46,835 nucleotides of DNA from Deltaproteobacteria bacterium (GCA_016208165.1 JACQYL010000003.1:1-46835); one strand, 5' to 3'; positions 26,158 through 34,733 are shown, counted from the first letter of the stretch. Numbers and translations are program-made. Notes: generated from the letters alone by a model not told the origin.

Positions 26158-26755
26158 GTATCCTTTTGACCGCAACAAACTCACAACACGGGTCTCCTTG
26201 GGCCCGACAGTGTTTCTCTTGAGCTTTGTACGTAAAACATCCGTCCGGATAATCCGGACCGTACATCAGATCCATGAAACCCGCCGTTACGCCGCACAGC
26301 ATGAAGCATTTGCCGCTGTCGGCCTTCCCGTAATTCAGAAGATAACCGTCCGATTCGTAACCGCTCATGGCCTGGATCACCAGCTTCTCATGGGGAACAA
26401 TCTCTTTTATTTTCAGGTCCCCCCATCCCAGCGCAACGGCGATAGCGGCAAACGCTTCTATCTGGTCGGTTTCGGTCTCGATCATGGGACGAACCAGTTC
26501 GTCCCATTCGGACGAGGTCCGGATACCGTGGAAGGTCGCGTAAGAGCATTCCTGCGCCGCGCGAATCAGCAGATCCACAGCTTGAACCTGCGGTTTCGGC
26601 CTGAGAATCCGCTCGAATTCAAAGCAAAGCATGTTGTAATAAGAGGCATAGTTCAGGGAGAGATACACCCCGAAAATGGGGATGATTCCTTTCGAGTCGC
26701 GCGTGGCACTGCCCTGCATAACGGCTCGGACAATTCTAGCTCCGTCAATCGCCAT
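26147..26755 (-). CDS. V4R-like small-molecule sensor protein (second copy)
   Basis: This 202-residue protein has the C-terminal pattern of V4R (4-vinyl reductase) domains: F-M-L-C-G-V-T-A-G-F, then E-K-H-C-R-A-Q-G-D-P-C-C-E-F-V. V4R domains bind small hydrophobic ligands and occur in XylR/DmpR-type sensors as well as in BchJ. The N-terminal half has a Y-A-S-Y-Y-N-M motif I do not recognise. It stands alone with no output domain. It overlaps the preceding gene by 11 bases and the kinase gene by 11, so it probably feeds its signal to that kinase. Not a chlorophyll enzyme here, as no other pigment gene is nearby. Confidence 0.75.
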   Translation of the reverse strand: MAIDGARIVRAVMQGSATRDSKGIIPIFGVYLSLNYASYYNMLCFEFERILRPKPQVQAVDLLIRAAQECSYATFHGIRTSSEWDELVRPMIETETDQIEAFAAIAVALGWGDLKIKEIVPHEKLVIQAMSGYESDGYLLNYGKADSGKCFMLCGVTAGFMDLMYGPDYPDGCFTYKAQEKHCRAQGDPCCEFVAVKRIRES

Positions 26756-27269
26756 GGTTTCTCTCTGTAGCTACGAATTTACAGACCTTGCCTTTCACCA
26801 GCTTGCAGGCCGTTTCCTCAACTTCATACTCTCGTTCGTACAAAACCGATAGTATGCCTGCGATCCAGCCTCTGGTGAAATGGCATCCCGGAGTGAACCT
26901 CCGGCCGTGCTTGGCCAGCCACCCTGTGACGTGGTGGCTTGATAGGGATTCCACGCGGGAACGCCTCGATCCCACCTGGCGGAAGTTCAGCAGCCCTAAG
27001 CCGCAAATCTGATGCAGGGTTTCGGCCAGCTCGATCTTGGACTTAACGGTGCGGATCTGGGGATACCGTTCCAGGATGATGCGAAACCCGTTGGCCGACG
27101 CCCGCTCGGCGGCGCACACCATGAGATTCGCGCCTTCCATGCCCAACGTTTCCTCGGCCATGGTTTGCAGGTTGATGTTGAAGTGGTGGCAATGCATGAT
27201 GATGGGACTGCCCGCCAGGCTCACGCGGTAACCGTCGCGCGTATATTCCTTACGCCAGTCAATGTCCAT
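26745..27269 (-). CDS. V4R-like small-molecule sensor protein (first copy)
   Basis: This 174-residue protein shares the general plan of its neighbour: an N-terminal H-C-H-H-F-N-I-N-L-Q stretch (residues 26-35) and a C-terminal V4R-like end, E-E-T-A-C-K-L-V-K-G-K-V-C-K-F-V. The His/Cys cluster could bind a metal or heme; this is inference. It is the first gene of the overlapping set V4R, V4R, two-CW kinase, NarL regulator. The upstream gap to the Nudix genes is only 30 bases, so the set may be read from the upstream operon promoter. Confidence 0.7.
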   Translation of the reverse strand: MDIDWRKEYTRDGYRVSLAGSPIIMHCHHFNINLQTMAEETLGMEGANLMVCAAERASANGFRIILERYPQIRTVKSKIELAETLHQICGLGLLNFRQVGSRRSRVESLSSHHVTGWLAKHGRRFTPGCHFTRGWIAGILSVLYEREYEVEETACKLVKGKVCKFVATERNHGD

Positions 27270-27299
27270 AGGTACGTTCCTGTCGGCCGATAAAAGCCG

Positions 27300-27827
27300 C
27301 TAAGCTCCTTTGAAGTTCAGGTAATCCCTCAACGCATCTTCGGTGCTCCGGAATGCGAGATCGTCCCAAGGTACGGCGTCGTATGCGAACAACCGGGCTT
27401 CGCTCACTTCGTCTCCCGCCTCGATTTCTCCGTGGTCCCATCGGGCCGTGTACACCACCACGACCACCTCGGAATCCGGATAGGAGTACACGCCAAGCAA
27501 GCGGTCGATGGAAACGTCGATATTGGCTTCCTCGCGCGTTTCACGAACGGCTGCGGCTTCCACCGGCTCCATCAGATCCACGAAGCCTCCGGGAACGACC
27601 CACTTACCGATCTCGGGAGGTATCGCCCTTCTGACGAGCAGAATCGATCCATCCCGATCGATCACCGTGCAAGCCGCCACTTTCGGATCGAGGTAGAAAA
27701 CAAACCCGCAACGCCGACATTTCAATCTCGGCGGTTCGGTTTTGCGAATCACCGTCCAACCCAACTCGCCACCACAGGAAGGACAGAACCGAAACGCTTT
27801 TTTCCGATCCGGGCCGTGGTCATTCAT
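27300..27827 (-). CDS. Nudix hydrolase with N-terminal zinc ribbon
   Basis: This 175-residue protein starts with a zinc ribbon (C-P-S-C near residues 15-18 and C-R-R-C near 37-40), the NudC/YfdX-like arrangement, followed by a Nudix domain with a complete Nudix box (G-x5-E-x7-R-E-x2-E-E, about residues 79-101). The family hydrolyses nucleoside diphosphates linked to another group, such as NADH or ADP-ribose. The ATG at 27827 overlaps the stop of the upstream Nudix gene (ATGAATGA), which fixes the start. The substrate is not determined by the motif. Confidence 0.88.
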   Translation of the reverse strand: MNDHGPDRKKAFRFCPSCGGELGWTVIRKTEPPRLKCRRCGFVFYLDPKVAACTVIDRDGSILLVRRAIPPEIGKWVVPGGFVDLMEPVEAAAVRETREEANIDVSIDRLLGVYSYPDSEVVVVVYTARWDHGEIEAGDEVSEARLFAYDAVPWDDLAFRSTEDALRDYLNFKGA

Positions 27828-28383
27828 GAAAGGCAACGGGATTATATTCAACAAACAGGCGATAGAAAGCCGCCAGCACGAGTGCATGAGTAATGTCGCC
27901 GTTTTTTATCAGTGAGGGCACTTCAGAAAGAGGGTGCAGGCAGGTTTGAATGTCTTCCGCATCGTCCAGTTGTTGAGCTCCAAAGTAGTCCACATCGTGG
28001 GCAATATACGTGTAGCACCGGTTGTCCAGAATGGCCGGGTTCGGATGTACCCAGCCCAGATCCGTCCACCGGGACGCCGAACATCCGGTCTCTTCCAGGA
28101 GTTCCTTCTTGGCCGCCTCGAGGGGGGTCCTGCCGGGATCCACCAGGCCTCCGGGAATTTCCAAGGTGACTTTGCGAATACCATGACGGTATTGATGGAT
28201 GAGAACGACCTCCTTGTCTTTCGTCAACGGTATTACATTCACCCAGGGACACGACTCCAGAACGAAAAATTTATGTTCACGGCCGGTACGGGGAGACTGG
28301 GAATGGTCCGTGCGCACACGGAACACCCGATAAGAGTTGTCCAAATCGCTTTTGAGTACTTTCCAGGGTTTGATGCCCGCCAT
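27820..28383 (-). CDS. Nudix hydrolase, ADP-ribose pyrophosphatase-like
   Basis: This 187-residue protein has the ADP-ribose pyrophosphatase layout, with I-P-G-G-L-V-D-P-G leading into the Nudix box and K-E-L-L-E-E-T-G closing it. Two box positions differ from the consensus: the first Glu is Arg (G-L-V-D-P-G-R) and the Arg before E-L is Lys. The metal-binding E-E pair is intact, so activity is likely. Its ATG directly follows the AsnS stop (TAG-ATG). The ADP-ribose assignment comes from resemblance only. Confidence 0.85.
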   Translation of the reverse strand: MAGIKPWKVLKSDLDNSYRVFRVRTDHSQSPRTGREHKFFVLESCPWVNVIPLTKDKEVVLIHQYRHGIRKVTLEIPGGLVDPGRTPLEAAKKELLEETGCSASRWTDLGWVHPNPAILDNRCYTYIAHDVDYFGAQQLDDAEDIQTCLHPLSEVPSLIKNGDITHALVLAAFYRLFVEYNPVAFHE

Positions 28384-29778
28384 CTAAAACTCCAAATTTC
28401 CCGGTGTACGGGGGAAGGGAATCACGTCGCGGATATTGGACATACCCGTGACGAACTGCACCAACCGATCGAAACCCAAACCGAATCCGGAGTGGGGCGC
28501 GGTGCCGTATTTACGAAGGTCGAGGTACCACCAATAGTCATCCAGGTTCATTCCCGCCTCTTTCATACGCGCCGCCAGCACCTCGTACCGTTCCTCGCGC
28601 TGGCTGCCTCCCACGATTTCCCCCACCCGGGGGACCAGCACGTCCATGGCGGCCACGGTATTTCCATCGTCGTTAACCCGCATATAGAAAGGACGAATCG
28701 CTTTGGGATAACCCGTCAACACGACCGGCCGTTTGAATACGTCCTCGGTGAGGAATCGTTCGTGCTCGGACTGAAGATCATCCCCCCATTGAATGGGAAC
28801 GTCAAACGTCTTCTTGGAGCGGGAAACAAGATTCACCGCCTCCGTGTAAGATATGCGCTCGAAACGCTGCGTCAGAAGGTCCTCCAATACGCGTGAAATC
28901 GTCGTATCGACGAAACGATGGAACAGATCCATGTCCTCCGGGCAGCGTTCCAGAACGTTCCCAATAACGAATTTCAAGAACGCTTCCACAAGGTCGATGT
29001 CTTCGTCCAAATCGCAGAACGCCATTTCGGGTTCGACCATCCAGAATTCAGCCAGGTGTCTGGACGTGTTCGAGTCCTCGGCGCGGAACGTAGGACCGAA
29101 GGTGTAGACTCTTCCCAAGGCCATGGCATACGCTTCCGCCTCGAGTTGTCCACTGACGGTAAGGTGAGCGGGCTTCCTGAAAAAATCCTCGGAAAACGTG
29201 ACGCTTCCCCCACGGCACATGCTATCGAGATCCAGGGCGGTGACGTGGAACATCTCGCCCGCCCCCTCACAGTCGCTTCCCGTAATGATGGGAGCATGGA
29301 GGTAAACAAACCCGTTATCCTGGAAGAAACGGTGCACCGCATCGGCCATTGTGTTGCGTATGCGCGAAATGGCCCCGAACGTATTGGTGCGCGGCCTGAG
29401 ATGAGCCAGGGTTCTCAAGAACTCGAAGGAATGACGTTTCTTTTGAAGGGGGTATTCATCGGGGTCGGCCCAACCCAGCACCCGTACGCCGGAGGCTTGG
29501 ATTTCCACCGCCTGTCCTTTGCCGGGCGATTCGATCAACGCACCCGTGACTTCGACGCTGCAACCCGGAGAAAGCTTCAACAGCTCGGACGTGTAATTTT
29601 CCAGATTGCCGTCCACCAGCACCTGGATATTCTTCAGGCACGAGCCGTCGTTGACTTCCAGGAATGAAAATCCGCCTTTCGAATCGCGACGGGTGCGAAT
29701 CCAGCCGTGCGTGCGCACGGTCGTGCCCACGGGCTTCTTTTGGAAAAGCTCCGATATGCGCATCGGACGAGCACTCAT
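28384..29778 (-). CDS. asnS: Asparaginyl-tRNA synthetase
   Basis: This 464-residue class IIb synthetase has an N-terminal OB-fold anticodon domain (about 12-110, with [11 protein letters not shown]) and the class II core. Motif 2 reads [16 protein letters not shown] and motif 3 G-F-G-L-G-F-D-R-L. These residues (E-D-S-N-T, not the Asp-type R-D-E-D) mark AsnRS over AspRS. Length matches E. coli AsnS. ATG at 29778 is preferred: the frame is open for 21 codons upstream but overlaps the ACT gene. The ribosome site is weak, so it may be coupled to that gene, whose stop lies four bases before it. Confidence 0.95.
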   Translation of the reverse strand: MSARPMRISELFQKKPVGTTVRTHGWIRTRRDSKGGFSFLEVNDGSCLKNIQVLVDGNLENYTSELLKLSPGCSVEVTGALIESPGKGQAVEIQASGVRVLGWADPDEYPLQKKRHSFEFLRTLAHLRPRTNTFGAISRIRNTMADAVHRFFQDNGFVYLHAPIITGSDCEGAGEMFHVTALDLDSMCRGGSVTFSEDFFRKPAHLTVSGQLEAEAYAMALGRVYTFGPTFRAEDSNTSRHLAEFWMVEPEMAFCDLDEDIDLVEAFLKFVIGNVLERCPEDMDLFHRFVDTTISRVLEDLLTQRFERISYTEAVNLVSRSKKTFDVPIQWGDDLQSEHERFLTEDVFKRPVVLTGYPKAIRPFYMRVNDDGNTVAAMDVLVPRVGEIVGGSQREERYEVLAARMKEAGMNLDDYWWYLDLRKYGTAPHSGFGLGFDRLVQFVTGMSNIRDVIPFPRTPGNLEF

Positions 29779-29782
29779 TACG

Positions 29783-30274
29783 TTATGAAACAAATTCCCG
29801 GACCGCCCGGTCCCAATCGTCTTCATCCACATGAAAGACAAAGATGGACGTCGCTTCGTTCTCCATCACGGAGCCGTATACATAGTCAATATTGATGGTC
29901 TCTTTGGACAGACGACGAGCCATCTTTCCCAGGACGCCGGGCTCGTTCTTGAGCGTCAGAACGAGAACGTCCGCCGTATCTACCGGGTAGTCACGTTCGT
30001 TCAAGGCATCCAGAGCTACATCCGGATGATCCACCACCAGACGGATCACAGAGTAAGTTGAAGTCTCTTGCAGGATGCCGCGATAGTGGTCGGCTACGGT
30101 AATGCGCCTTCCTGTCTTCTCCCGGGCACGGAACAGTTCCATCAGGTAGTTCTTGGCGTTCTGTATGCTGATCGCCAATATATTTACATGATGGTTCTCC
30201 AACACATCGCAGAGTTTCGCCAACTCGCCCGGCTCATTTTTCAAAATTACGCAAATCTGTTTGCCAACGCCCAT
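29783..30274 (-). CDS. Tandem ACT-domain protein
   Basis: This 163-residue protein consists of two ACT domains. Each opens with the glycine-containing loop N-E-P-G-E-L-A-K and N-E-P-G-V-L-G-K (near residues 13 and 110). ACT domains bind amino acids and act as regulatory modules. No catalytic domain is fused. GGAGG lies eight bases before the ATG. It heads an operon with AsnS and two Nudix genes; link to asparagine or aspartate sensing is a guess. Such free-standing proteins often occur next to phenylacetate-CoA ligases, but none is here. Confidence 0.9.
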   Translation of the reverse strand: MGVGKQICVILKNEPGELAKLCDVLENHHVNILAISIQNAKNYLMELFRAREKTGRRITVADHYRGILQETSTYSVIRLVVDHPDVALDALNERDYPVDTADVLVLTLKNEPGVLGKMARRLSKETINIDYVYGSVMENEATSIFVFHVDEDDWDRAVREFVS

Positions 30275-30305
30275 GGGACAACCTCCAATTCAGTCCGTTT
30301 CCGCT

Positions 30306-30334
30306 TGTTATACACTTCGTGCCCGGCGCACTCA
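30306..30334 (-). promoter_or_regulatory. Sigma-70 promoter of the ACT-AsnS-Nudix operon
   Basis: On the minus strand TTGAGT (30334-30329) and TATAAC (30311-30306) are separated by exactly 17 bases, giving a start near 30299 and a 25-base leader that carries the GGAGG site. Confidence 0.5.
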
Positions 30335-30383
30335 AACTTTTTTTGGAGACGCCACAGCTACGCTTCCGTGTAAGCCTTTTATC

Positions 30384-30430
30384 TTGACAAGCGGTCCCGT
30401 TCTGATATCGTAACGTCTATTGTATACAAT
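30384..30430 (+). promoter_or_regulatory. etf operon promoter with palindromic operator
   Basis: TTGACA (30384-30389) and a weak -10 TATCGT (30406-30411) are 16 bases apart. A perfect 12-base palindrome, ATTGTATACAAT (30419-30430), covers the predicted start at about 30418. Its T-x-G-T...A-C-x-A form resembles operators of FadR-type GntR repressors. No regulator gene of that family is in the window. Confidence 0.45.
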
Positions 30431-30465
30431 ATTTTACTTTCTTGTCTAATATATTGGTATAACAC

Positions 30466-31254
30466 ATGAATATCATTGTATTAGTTAAGCAGGTCCCCGA
30501 CACTTCGAAAATTCAAATCGACCCTCGCACCGGCACCCTGAAACGTGAAGGCGCGCCCGGCATCATCAACCCGGAAGACACCCACGCCCTGGAGACCGCC
30601 CTCCAGCTCAAGGAGATCAGGGGAGGCTCCATCACAGTGGTGTCCATGGGGCCCCCCCAGGCAATAGACGCGATTTCGGAAGCCTTGGGTATGGGCGCCG
30701 ACAGAGGCATTCTGCTCACCGATCCCTTCTTCGCTGGAGCCGATACCTGGGCCACGTCCACGGTTTTGGGCAAGACCGTCCAGCGGCTGCAGCCGTTCGA
30801 CCTCATTCTCTGCGGCCGTCAGGCCATCGACGGCGACACGGCGCAAATCGGACCTCAAGTGGCGGAGTTTCTCAACCTCCCCCAGGTCACCTATGTCCGA
30901 CATATGGAAACGAAAGACGCCTCGATCATTTGCGAACGGACGGTGGATGGCGGCATCGAAACAGCGATCAGCCCACTGCCCTGTCTGGCGACCGTTTTGG
31001 CCTCCAAGAACCGCCCTCGGTATCCTGTTATCAGGAATCTGTTATCCGCCTGCCGGGAAAAGGCTCCCATCGAAGTGTGGAACGCCGCCGATATAGGGCT
31101 TAAGGTGGACGACATCGGACTTCTGGGCTCTCTGACCAAAGTCGTTCGAGTGTTCTCGCCCAAACAGGAGCGGATGGGAGAAATCTGGCAGGACTCCGCG
31201 GACGTGATGGCAACCAGACTGGTGGATCGGCTTTCCGCCGCGCATTTGCTATAA
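30466..31254 (+). CDS. etfB: Electron transfer flavoprotein beta subunit, bifurcating type
   Basis: This 262-residue EtfB carries the features of electron-bifurcating ETFs: S-M-G-P-P-Q-A near residue 60, G-A-D-T-W-A-T-S near 95, and G-R-Q-A-I-D-G-D-T-A-Q-I-G-P-Q near 124. These loops bind NAD(H) and the bifurcating flavin rather than AMP. It forms a heterodimer with the EtfA encoded 12 bases downstream and would exchange electrons with NADH, ferredoxin and the acyl-CoA dehydrogenase. No Shine-Dalgarno is visible before the ATG, which is odd for a first gene. Confidence 0.92.
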   Translation: MNIIVLVKQVPDTSKIQIDPRTGTLKREGAPGIINPEDTHALETALQLKEIRGGSITVVSMGPPQAIDAISEALGMGADRGILLTDPFFAGADTWATSTVLGKTVQRLQPFDLILCGRQAIDGDTAQIGPQVAEFLNLPQVTYVRHMETKDASIICERTVDGGIETAISPLPCLATVLASKNRPRYPVIRNLLSACREKAPIEVWNAADIGLKVDDIGLLGSLTKVVRVFSPKQERMGEIWQDSADVMATRLVDRLSAAHLL

Positions 31255-31266
31255 AGGTATCCAGCC

Positions 31267-32460
31267 GTGGCCGTATGGATCGACCCCGATAAGTGCAATG
31301 CCTGCATGGTCTGCGTACGTGTCTGTCCCTACGGGGCCGTGGAGATCGTGGCCGACTGCGCCCGGCAGACGGAACGGTGCACCATGTGCGGCGTTTGCAT
31401 CGAGTCGTGCAAACAACAAGCCATTCTCTCCGACGCGGAAAAACGTTCGATCCCGGACCTGAGCGGTCACCGGGGTGTGTGGGTATTTGCCGAGCAGCAA
31501 AACGGGCGTTTGAACCGCGTTGGGCTCGAATTGCTGGGTCGGGCGCGCACGTTGGCGGACGACCTGGGTCAGGAGGTTTCAGCCGTACTGGCCGGTGACC
31601 GCATACGGCATTTGGCTTCCGACCTCATTACGGGCGGAGCGGACGTTGTTTTCGTCATTGAAGACCCTCGATTGGACCGTTATCAGACATCCTCGTACGC
31701 CAAGGTTTTTTCCGACCTGATCCGAGAACACGCTCCGGCCGTTATCCTTTTGGGAGCCACCCACGCCGGCAGAGATTTGGCGCCCCGACTGTCCCGAAGA
31801 CTCCGGCTAGGTTTGACCGCGGATTGCACCGGTCTCGAAATAGACCATGAGGATCCCAACCGGAATCTGCTCCAGACCCGCCCGGCCTTTGGGGGTGACA
31901 TCATGGCCACCATTGTTACGGCCGGTGTCCGGCCTCAAATGGCCACGGTGAGGCCGGGTGTGATGGAACCGAGGCCGGCCGACCTCACGCGAAAAGGTCA
32001 AGTGCGCGTCGTCCGGCCCGAACTCGATTCAAATGACTTCAGAATAACCCTCTTGGACGTGGTGCGGGAAACCGGGCGGACCGCGGACCTGTCCTCCGCC
32101 AAGATCGTGGTGGCCGGGGGACGGGGGGTAGGAGGCGAAGATGGATTCAGATTGCTCGAGAACCTCGCCCAAGTACTAAACGCGGAACTCGGCGGCAGCC
32201 GTGTGGCCGTGGAAGAGGGATGGATCTCTCCGGATCGACAGATCGGCCAAACCGGACAGACCATACGCCCGGAACTGTACATAGCCTGCGGCATCAGCGG
32301 CGCCGTCCAGCATCGGGCCGGTATCCTCAATTCGAGATACATCGTGGCCATCAACAAGGACCCGGGGGCTCCCATATTTGCCGTCGCCGACTACGGCCTG
32401 GTGGGGGACCTCGGGGAAATCGTGCCTTCGTTGACCGAAAGGATCGGGCGGCTGACGTGA
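31267..32460 (+). CDS. etfA: Electron transfer flavoprotein alpha subunit with 2[4Fe-4S] ferredoxin domain
   Basis: This 397-residue EtfA starts with a ferredoxin domain: Cys10, 13, 16, 20 and Cys38, 41, 44, 48 form two CxxCxxCxxxC sets for [4Fe-4S] clusters. The ETF alpha body follows, and the FAD domain ends with G-Q-T-G-Q-T-I and A-C-G-I-S-G-A-V-Q-H. The same fusion is known in CarE of Acetobacterium. The GTG start at 31267 is used; it is in frame with the first Cys set. Together with EtfB it should couple NADH, ferredoxin and acyl-CoA redox. The dehydrogenase follows 29 bases later. Confidence 0.95.
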   Translation: MAVWIDPDKCNACMVCVRVCPYGAVEIVADCARQTERCTMCGVCIESCKQQAILSDAEKRSIPDLSGHRGVWVFAEQQNGRLNRVGLELLGRARTLADDLGQEVSAVLAGDRIRHLASDLITGGADVVFVIEDPRLDRYQTSSYAKVFSDLIREHAPAVILLGATHAGRDLAPRLSRRLRLGLTADCTGLEIDHEDPNRNLLQTRPAFGGDIMATIVTAGVRPQMATVRPGVMEPRPADLTRKGQVRVVRPELDSNDFRITLLDVVRETGRTADLSSAKIVVAGGRGVGGEDGFRLLENLAQVLNAELGGSRVAVEEGWISPDRQIGQTGQTIRPELYIACGISGAVQHRAGILNSRYIVAINKDPGAPIFAVADYGLVGDLGEIVPSLTERIGRLT

Positions 32461-32489
32461 ACGCCCAACTACCGGAACGGAGTAGCTGC

Positions 32490-33626
32490 ATGCTTCGGTC
32501 ATCTCCCAAAGAACTCCTGCGGACCGTTATGGCCCGATATGTCAATAAGGAACTGATTCCCAAGGCTCAGGAAATCGACGAACACGGTGAATTCCCATGG
32601 GAAATCTTCCGTGAAATCGGGAGGATGGGATTGTTTGGGATGCGCTACCCGGCCAAAGACGGTGGAGCCGGGGGCGACTCGACCCTGTTCTGCATCGCTT
32701 GCGAGGAACTGGCGCGGGGTTCCATGAGCGTTGCCGCCATTGTGGCCATGCAATCCCTTATGGGCACGAATTTCTTGTATCGTTATGGCGGTCCCGAGTT
32801 GCGGGAAATGTTTTTCCTGCCCGCCATGAAGGGCGAAAAGGTCGCCGCATTCGCCCTGACCGAGCCTGATGCCGCTTCGGACCTGGGAGCGGTGCGAACC
32901 GCGGCCGCGCGGAAAGACGGCGCTTTCGAGATAACGGGGCTCAAGACCTGGATTACCAACGGCCCCGTAGCCGACTTTTTCACCGTATTGTGCCAGACCG
33001 ATAAGACAAAGGGCATTAAGGGGCTGAACTTCTTCTTCGTTCCACGCGAAACTCCGGGTGTATCCACGAGCCGGCGCTTCGATCTTTTGGGTACGCGTTC
33101 CACCCCCATTTCCGAAGTGGCCTTCTCGAATTGCCTGATCCCGCTCCACTACCGGTTGGGCGGAGAAGGTCACGGAGTGAAGAACCTCATGGGAATTCTG
33201 GCGGAAATCAGGACCATGACCGCCGCATTGGGGTTGGGCCTGGCCCGGGCCGCGCTGGACGATTCTCTCCAGTACGCCAAAGAGCGCACCCAATTCGGAA
33301 AGCCCATCGGCAACTATCAACTTATCCAGGCGAAAGTCGCCGATATGGCGACCGAGATTGAAGCCAGCCGCTTGATGATCTACAATACCACGCGTATGAT
33401 CGATGAGGGCCGGCCTTGTATGAAAGAGGCGTCCATGGCAAAATACTTTGCCACGGAGACGGCGTGCCGGGCCGCAGACCAGGCGACACGCATCTTCGCA
33501 TCGTACAGCTATGCCATGGACTACAGACCTCAGCGCTACTATCGCGATTGCCGTTTTCTGCTGTACGGAGGCGGAACGAGTGAAATTCTTCAGACCATTA
33601 TCGCACGGGAGGTCGGACTCCAATAA
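32490..33626 (+). CDS. Acyl-CoA dehydrogenase with GGGT in place of YEGT
   Basis: This 378-residue FAD enzyme has the family fold and signatures: A-L-T-E-P-D-A-A-S-D (near 120), T-W-I-T-N-G and R-T-Q-F-G-K-P-I-G. The usual catalytic Glu in I-Y-E-G-T is absent: the matching stretch reads L-Y-G-G-G-T-S-E-I, so the position is Gly. Some dehydrogenases place the base on another helix; here Glu in L-A-E-I-R is one residue off the isovaleryl-CoA dehydrogenase position. It is the third gene of the etf operon. GGAG lies seven bases before ATG 32490; a GTG at 32457 overlapping the etfA stop is an alternative start. The substrate is unknown. Confidence 0.9.
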   Translation: MLRSSPKELLRTVMARYVNKELIPKAQEIDEHGEFPWEIFREIGRMGLFGMRYPAKDGGAGGDSTLFCIACEELARGSMSVAAIVAMQSLMGTNFLYRYGGPELREMFFLPAMKGEKVAAFALTEPDAASDLGAVRTAAARKDGAFEITGLKTWITNGPVADFFTVLCQTDKTKGIKGLNFFFVPRETPGVSTSRRFDLLGTRSTPISEVAFSNCLIPLHYRLGGEGHGVKNLMGILAEIRTMTAALGLGLARAALDDSLQYAKERTQFGKPIGNYQLIQAKVADMATEIEASRLMIYNTTRMIDEGRPCMKEASMAKYFATETACRAADQATRIFASYSYAMDYRPQRYYRDCRFLLYGGGTSEILQTIIAREVGLQ

Positions 33627-33804
33627 CGGTCCGATCCATATCCACTAAAATGGTCTCGCATCCCGGCTGGTTGAAAATGGCAATATCCTCGCGGAAAAGG
33701 GCAGAGGTGAAGGGGCTACACGGAATGACTCCGCCAAAGTGCAACTTTTCAACGTGCTTTTGACAGGATAGAGGCTCTCGAAGTCCTCGGAAAGGCAGGC
33801 AGGA

Positions 33805-33906
33805 ATGTTTGATCTTTATCTGGTAATAGGTCTGGCGGTGGCCGTAATCCTTGCGACGGAGATTTTCGGGGCCATTCAACACCGAAAGGAAAAAAAGGAT
33901 TCCTAG
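33805..33906 (+). CDS. 33-residue single-helix membrane protein
   Basis: The frame ATG 33805 to TAG 33904 encodes one hydrophobic helix (about residues 2-22, L-Y-L-V-I-G-L-A-V-A-V-I-L-A) followed by a charged tail (H-R-K-E-K-K-D-S), a positive-inside arrangement. AGGCAGG lies just upstream of the ATG. It sits alone between the acyl-CoA dehydrogenase and a long gap before the bd-like oxidase. Small single-helix subunits accompany many membrane complexes, but I recognise no family. It could be a chance frame. Confidence 0.45.
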   Translation: MFDLYLVIGLAVAVILATEIFGAIQHRKEKKDS

Positions 33907-34322
33907 CCCGGAAGCGTCATGAAGAGTGTTTCGTCTGGGGGTGAGGCGGCAAGAGCGCTTCGGCGGGCTCACGTCAAGGCGAAGCCGATGATTCAGTCGG
34001 GGGACGTATCAGGTGAGATCTAGGAGTGAATTCTCTCGTCAGAGAGATTCATCGTTCCGCCTATTGCAGGGTGTCTTTTCAAACGCGCTCCCGCCTCTCG
34101 TCTATCACGCTGACATCATCAGCATTCATATGAAGCGGTAAAAGCATTCAAGAATCATTCGGGCGGGCGAGCCGAAGCACACAGCTCCCGTTTGACGATT
34201 GCACAATGGACAAGGAAGGCCATCCTTCCACCTTCGTTCGGCAAGACGTCAAAGTCCTTTTCGATGACAGATTCCGGCAGCTTCCGTGACGGCCCCGGTC
34301 CCGCCCCGATGATCTACCCGTA
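33907..34322. other. Intergenic, one hairpin
   Basis: No supported gene. A hairpin at 34027-34051 (TGAATTCTCT, loop CGTC, AGAGA plus bulge and ATTCA) is the only clear structure; no U-tract follows. Confidence 0.4.
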
Positions 34323-34733
34323 TCAGATTTCGATGATCTTCCAGCTGTATCGAGCGCCGTTCAGGACCCGATTGTGCGGACCTTGCCAGGAAAACCGATC
34401 CGCATTCAATATTCCGGTCTTGAAAGTCACCCAACGATATCGATTTGCATTGAGAATTCCACAGGAGCTGCATGGCATGGGCGGGGTTCCCATCAATCTG
34501 AGGGACCGGCCGCCAAATGCATATCTTTCGGCGTTCAGGATTCTCTGTTCCATCTGAACAAAAATCGGTGGCTCAGGAATGTGAAGTGGGGTGGGTGCGG
34601 ACATTTTTTCCACTTCCGGAGGTCGAGCTTCTTCAGGAACTGGTGATTCATCCGGTTCCGAAGGTCGAGGTTCGGACGAGACGGGTGGCTGAAAACCGAG
34701 AGTAGTCTTTATTTTGGTCCAGAATCGCTCCAT
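34323..34733 (-). CDS. Unrecognised protein with repeated ILNAxRYxW motif
   Basis: This 136-residue protein has a Pro/Glu-rich N-terminal 60 residues and then four copies of one motif: I-L-N-A-E-R-Y-A-F (65-73), I-L-N-A-N-R-Y-R-W (93-101), I-L-N-A-D-R-F-S-W (108-116) and V-L-N-G-A-R-Y-S-W (123-131). The last three recur every 15 residues. A C-S-S-C pair sits at 88-91. The repeats show that it is a real protein. AAAGGG lies about eight bases before the ATG, and two direct repeats (ACCATATAT) precede it. There is no signal peptide or membrane segment. I do not know the family; a short solenoid or peptide-binding repeat is a guess. Confidence 0.65.
   Translation of the reverse strand: MERFWTKIKTTLGFQPPVSSEPRPSEPDESPVPEEARPPEVEKMSAPTPLHIPEPPIFVQMEQRILNAERYAFGGRSLRLMGTPPMPCSSCGILNANRYRWVTFKTGILNADRFSWQGPHNRVLNGARYSWKIIEI

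Noticed and set aside
26147-27269. Bacteriochlorophyll biosynthesis role for the V4R-like genes
   Set aside because: No other pigment gene is in the window and the genes overlap signalling genes; a sensor role fits better.
33677-33692. A -24/-12-like element (TGGCAATATCCTCGC) before the 33-residue frame
   Set aside because: GG and GC spacing is right but the -12 box reads TCGC, not TTGC; too poor a match without other support.
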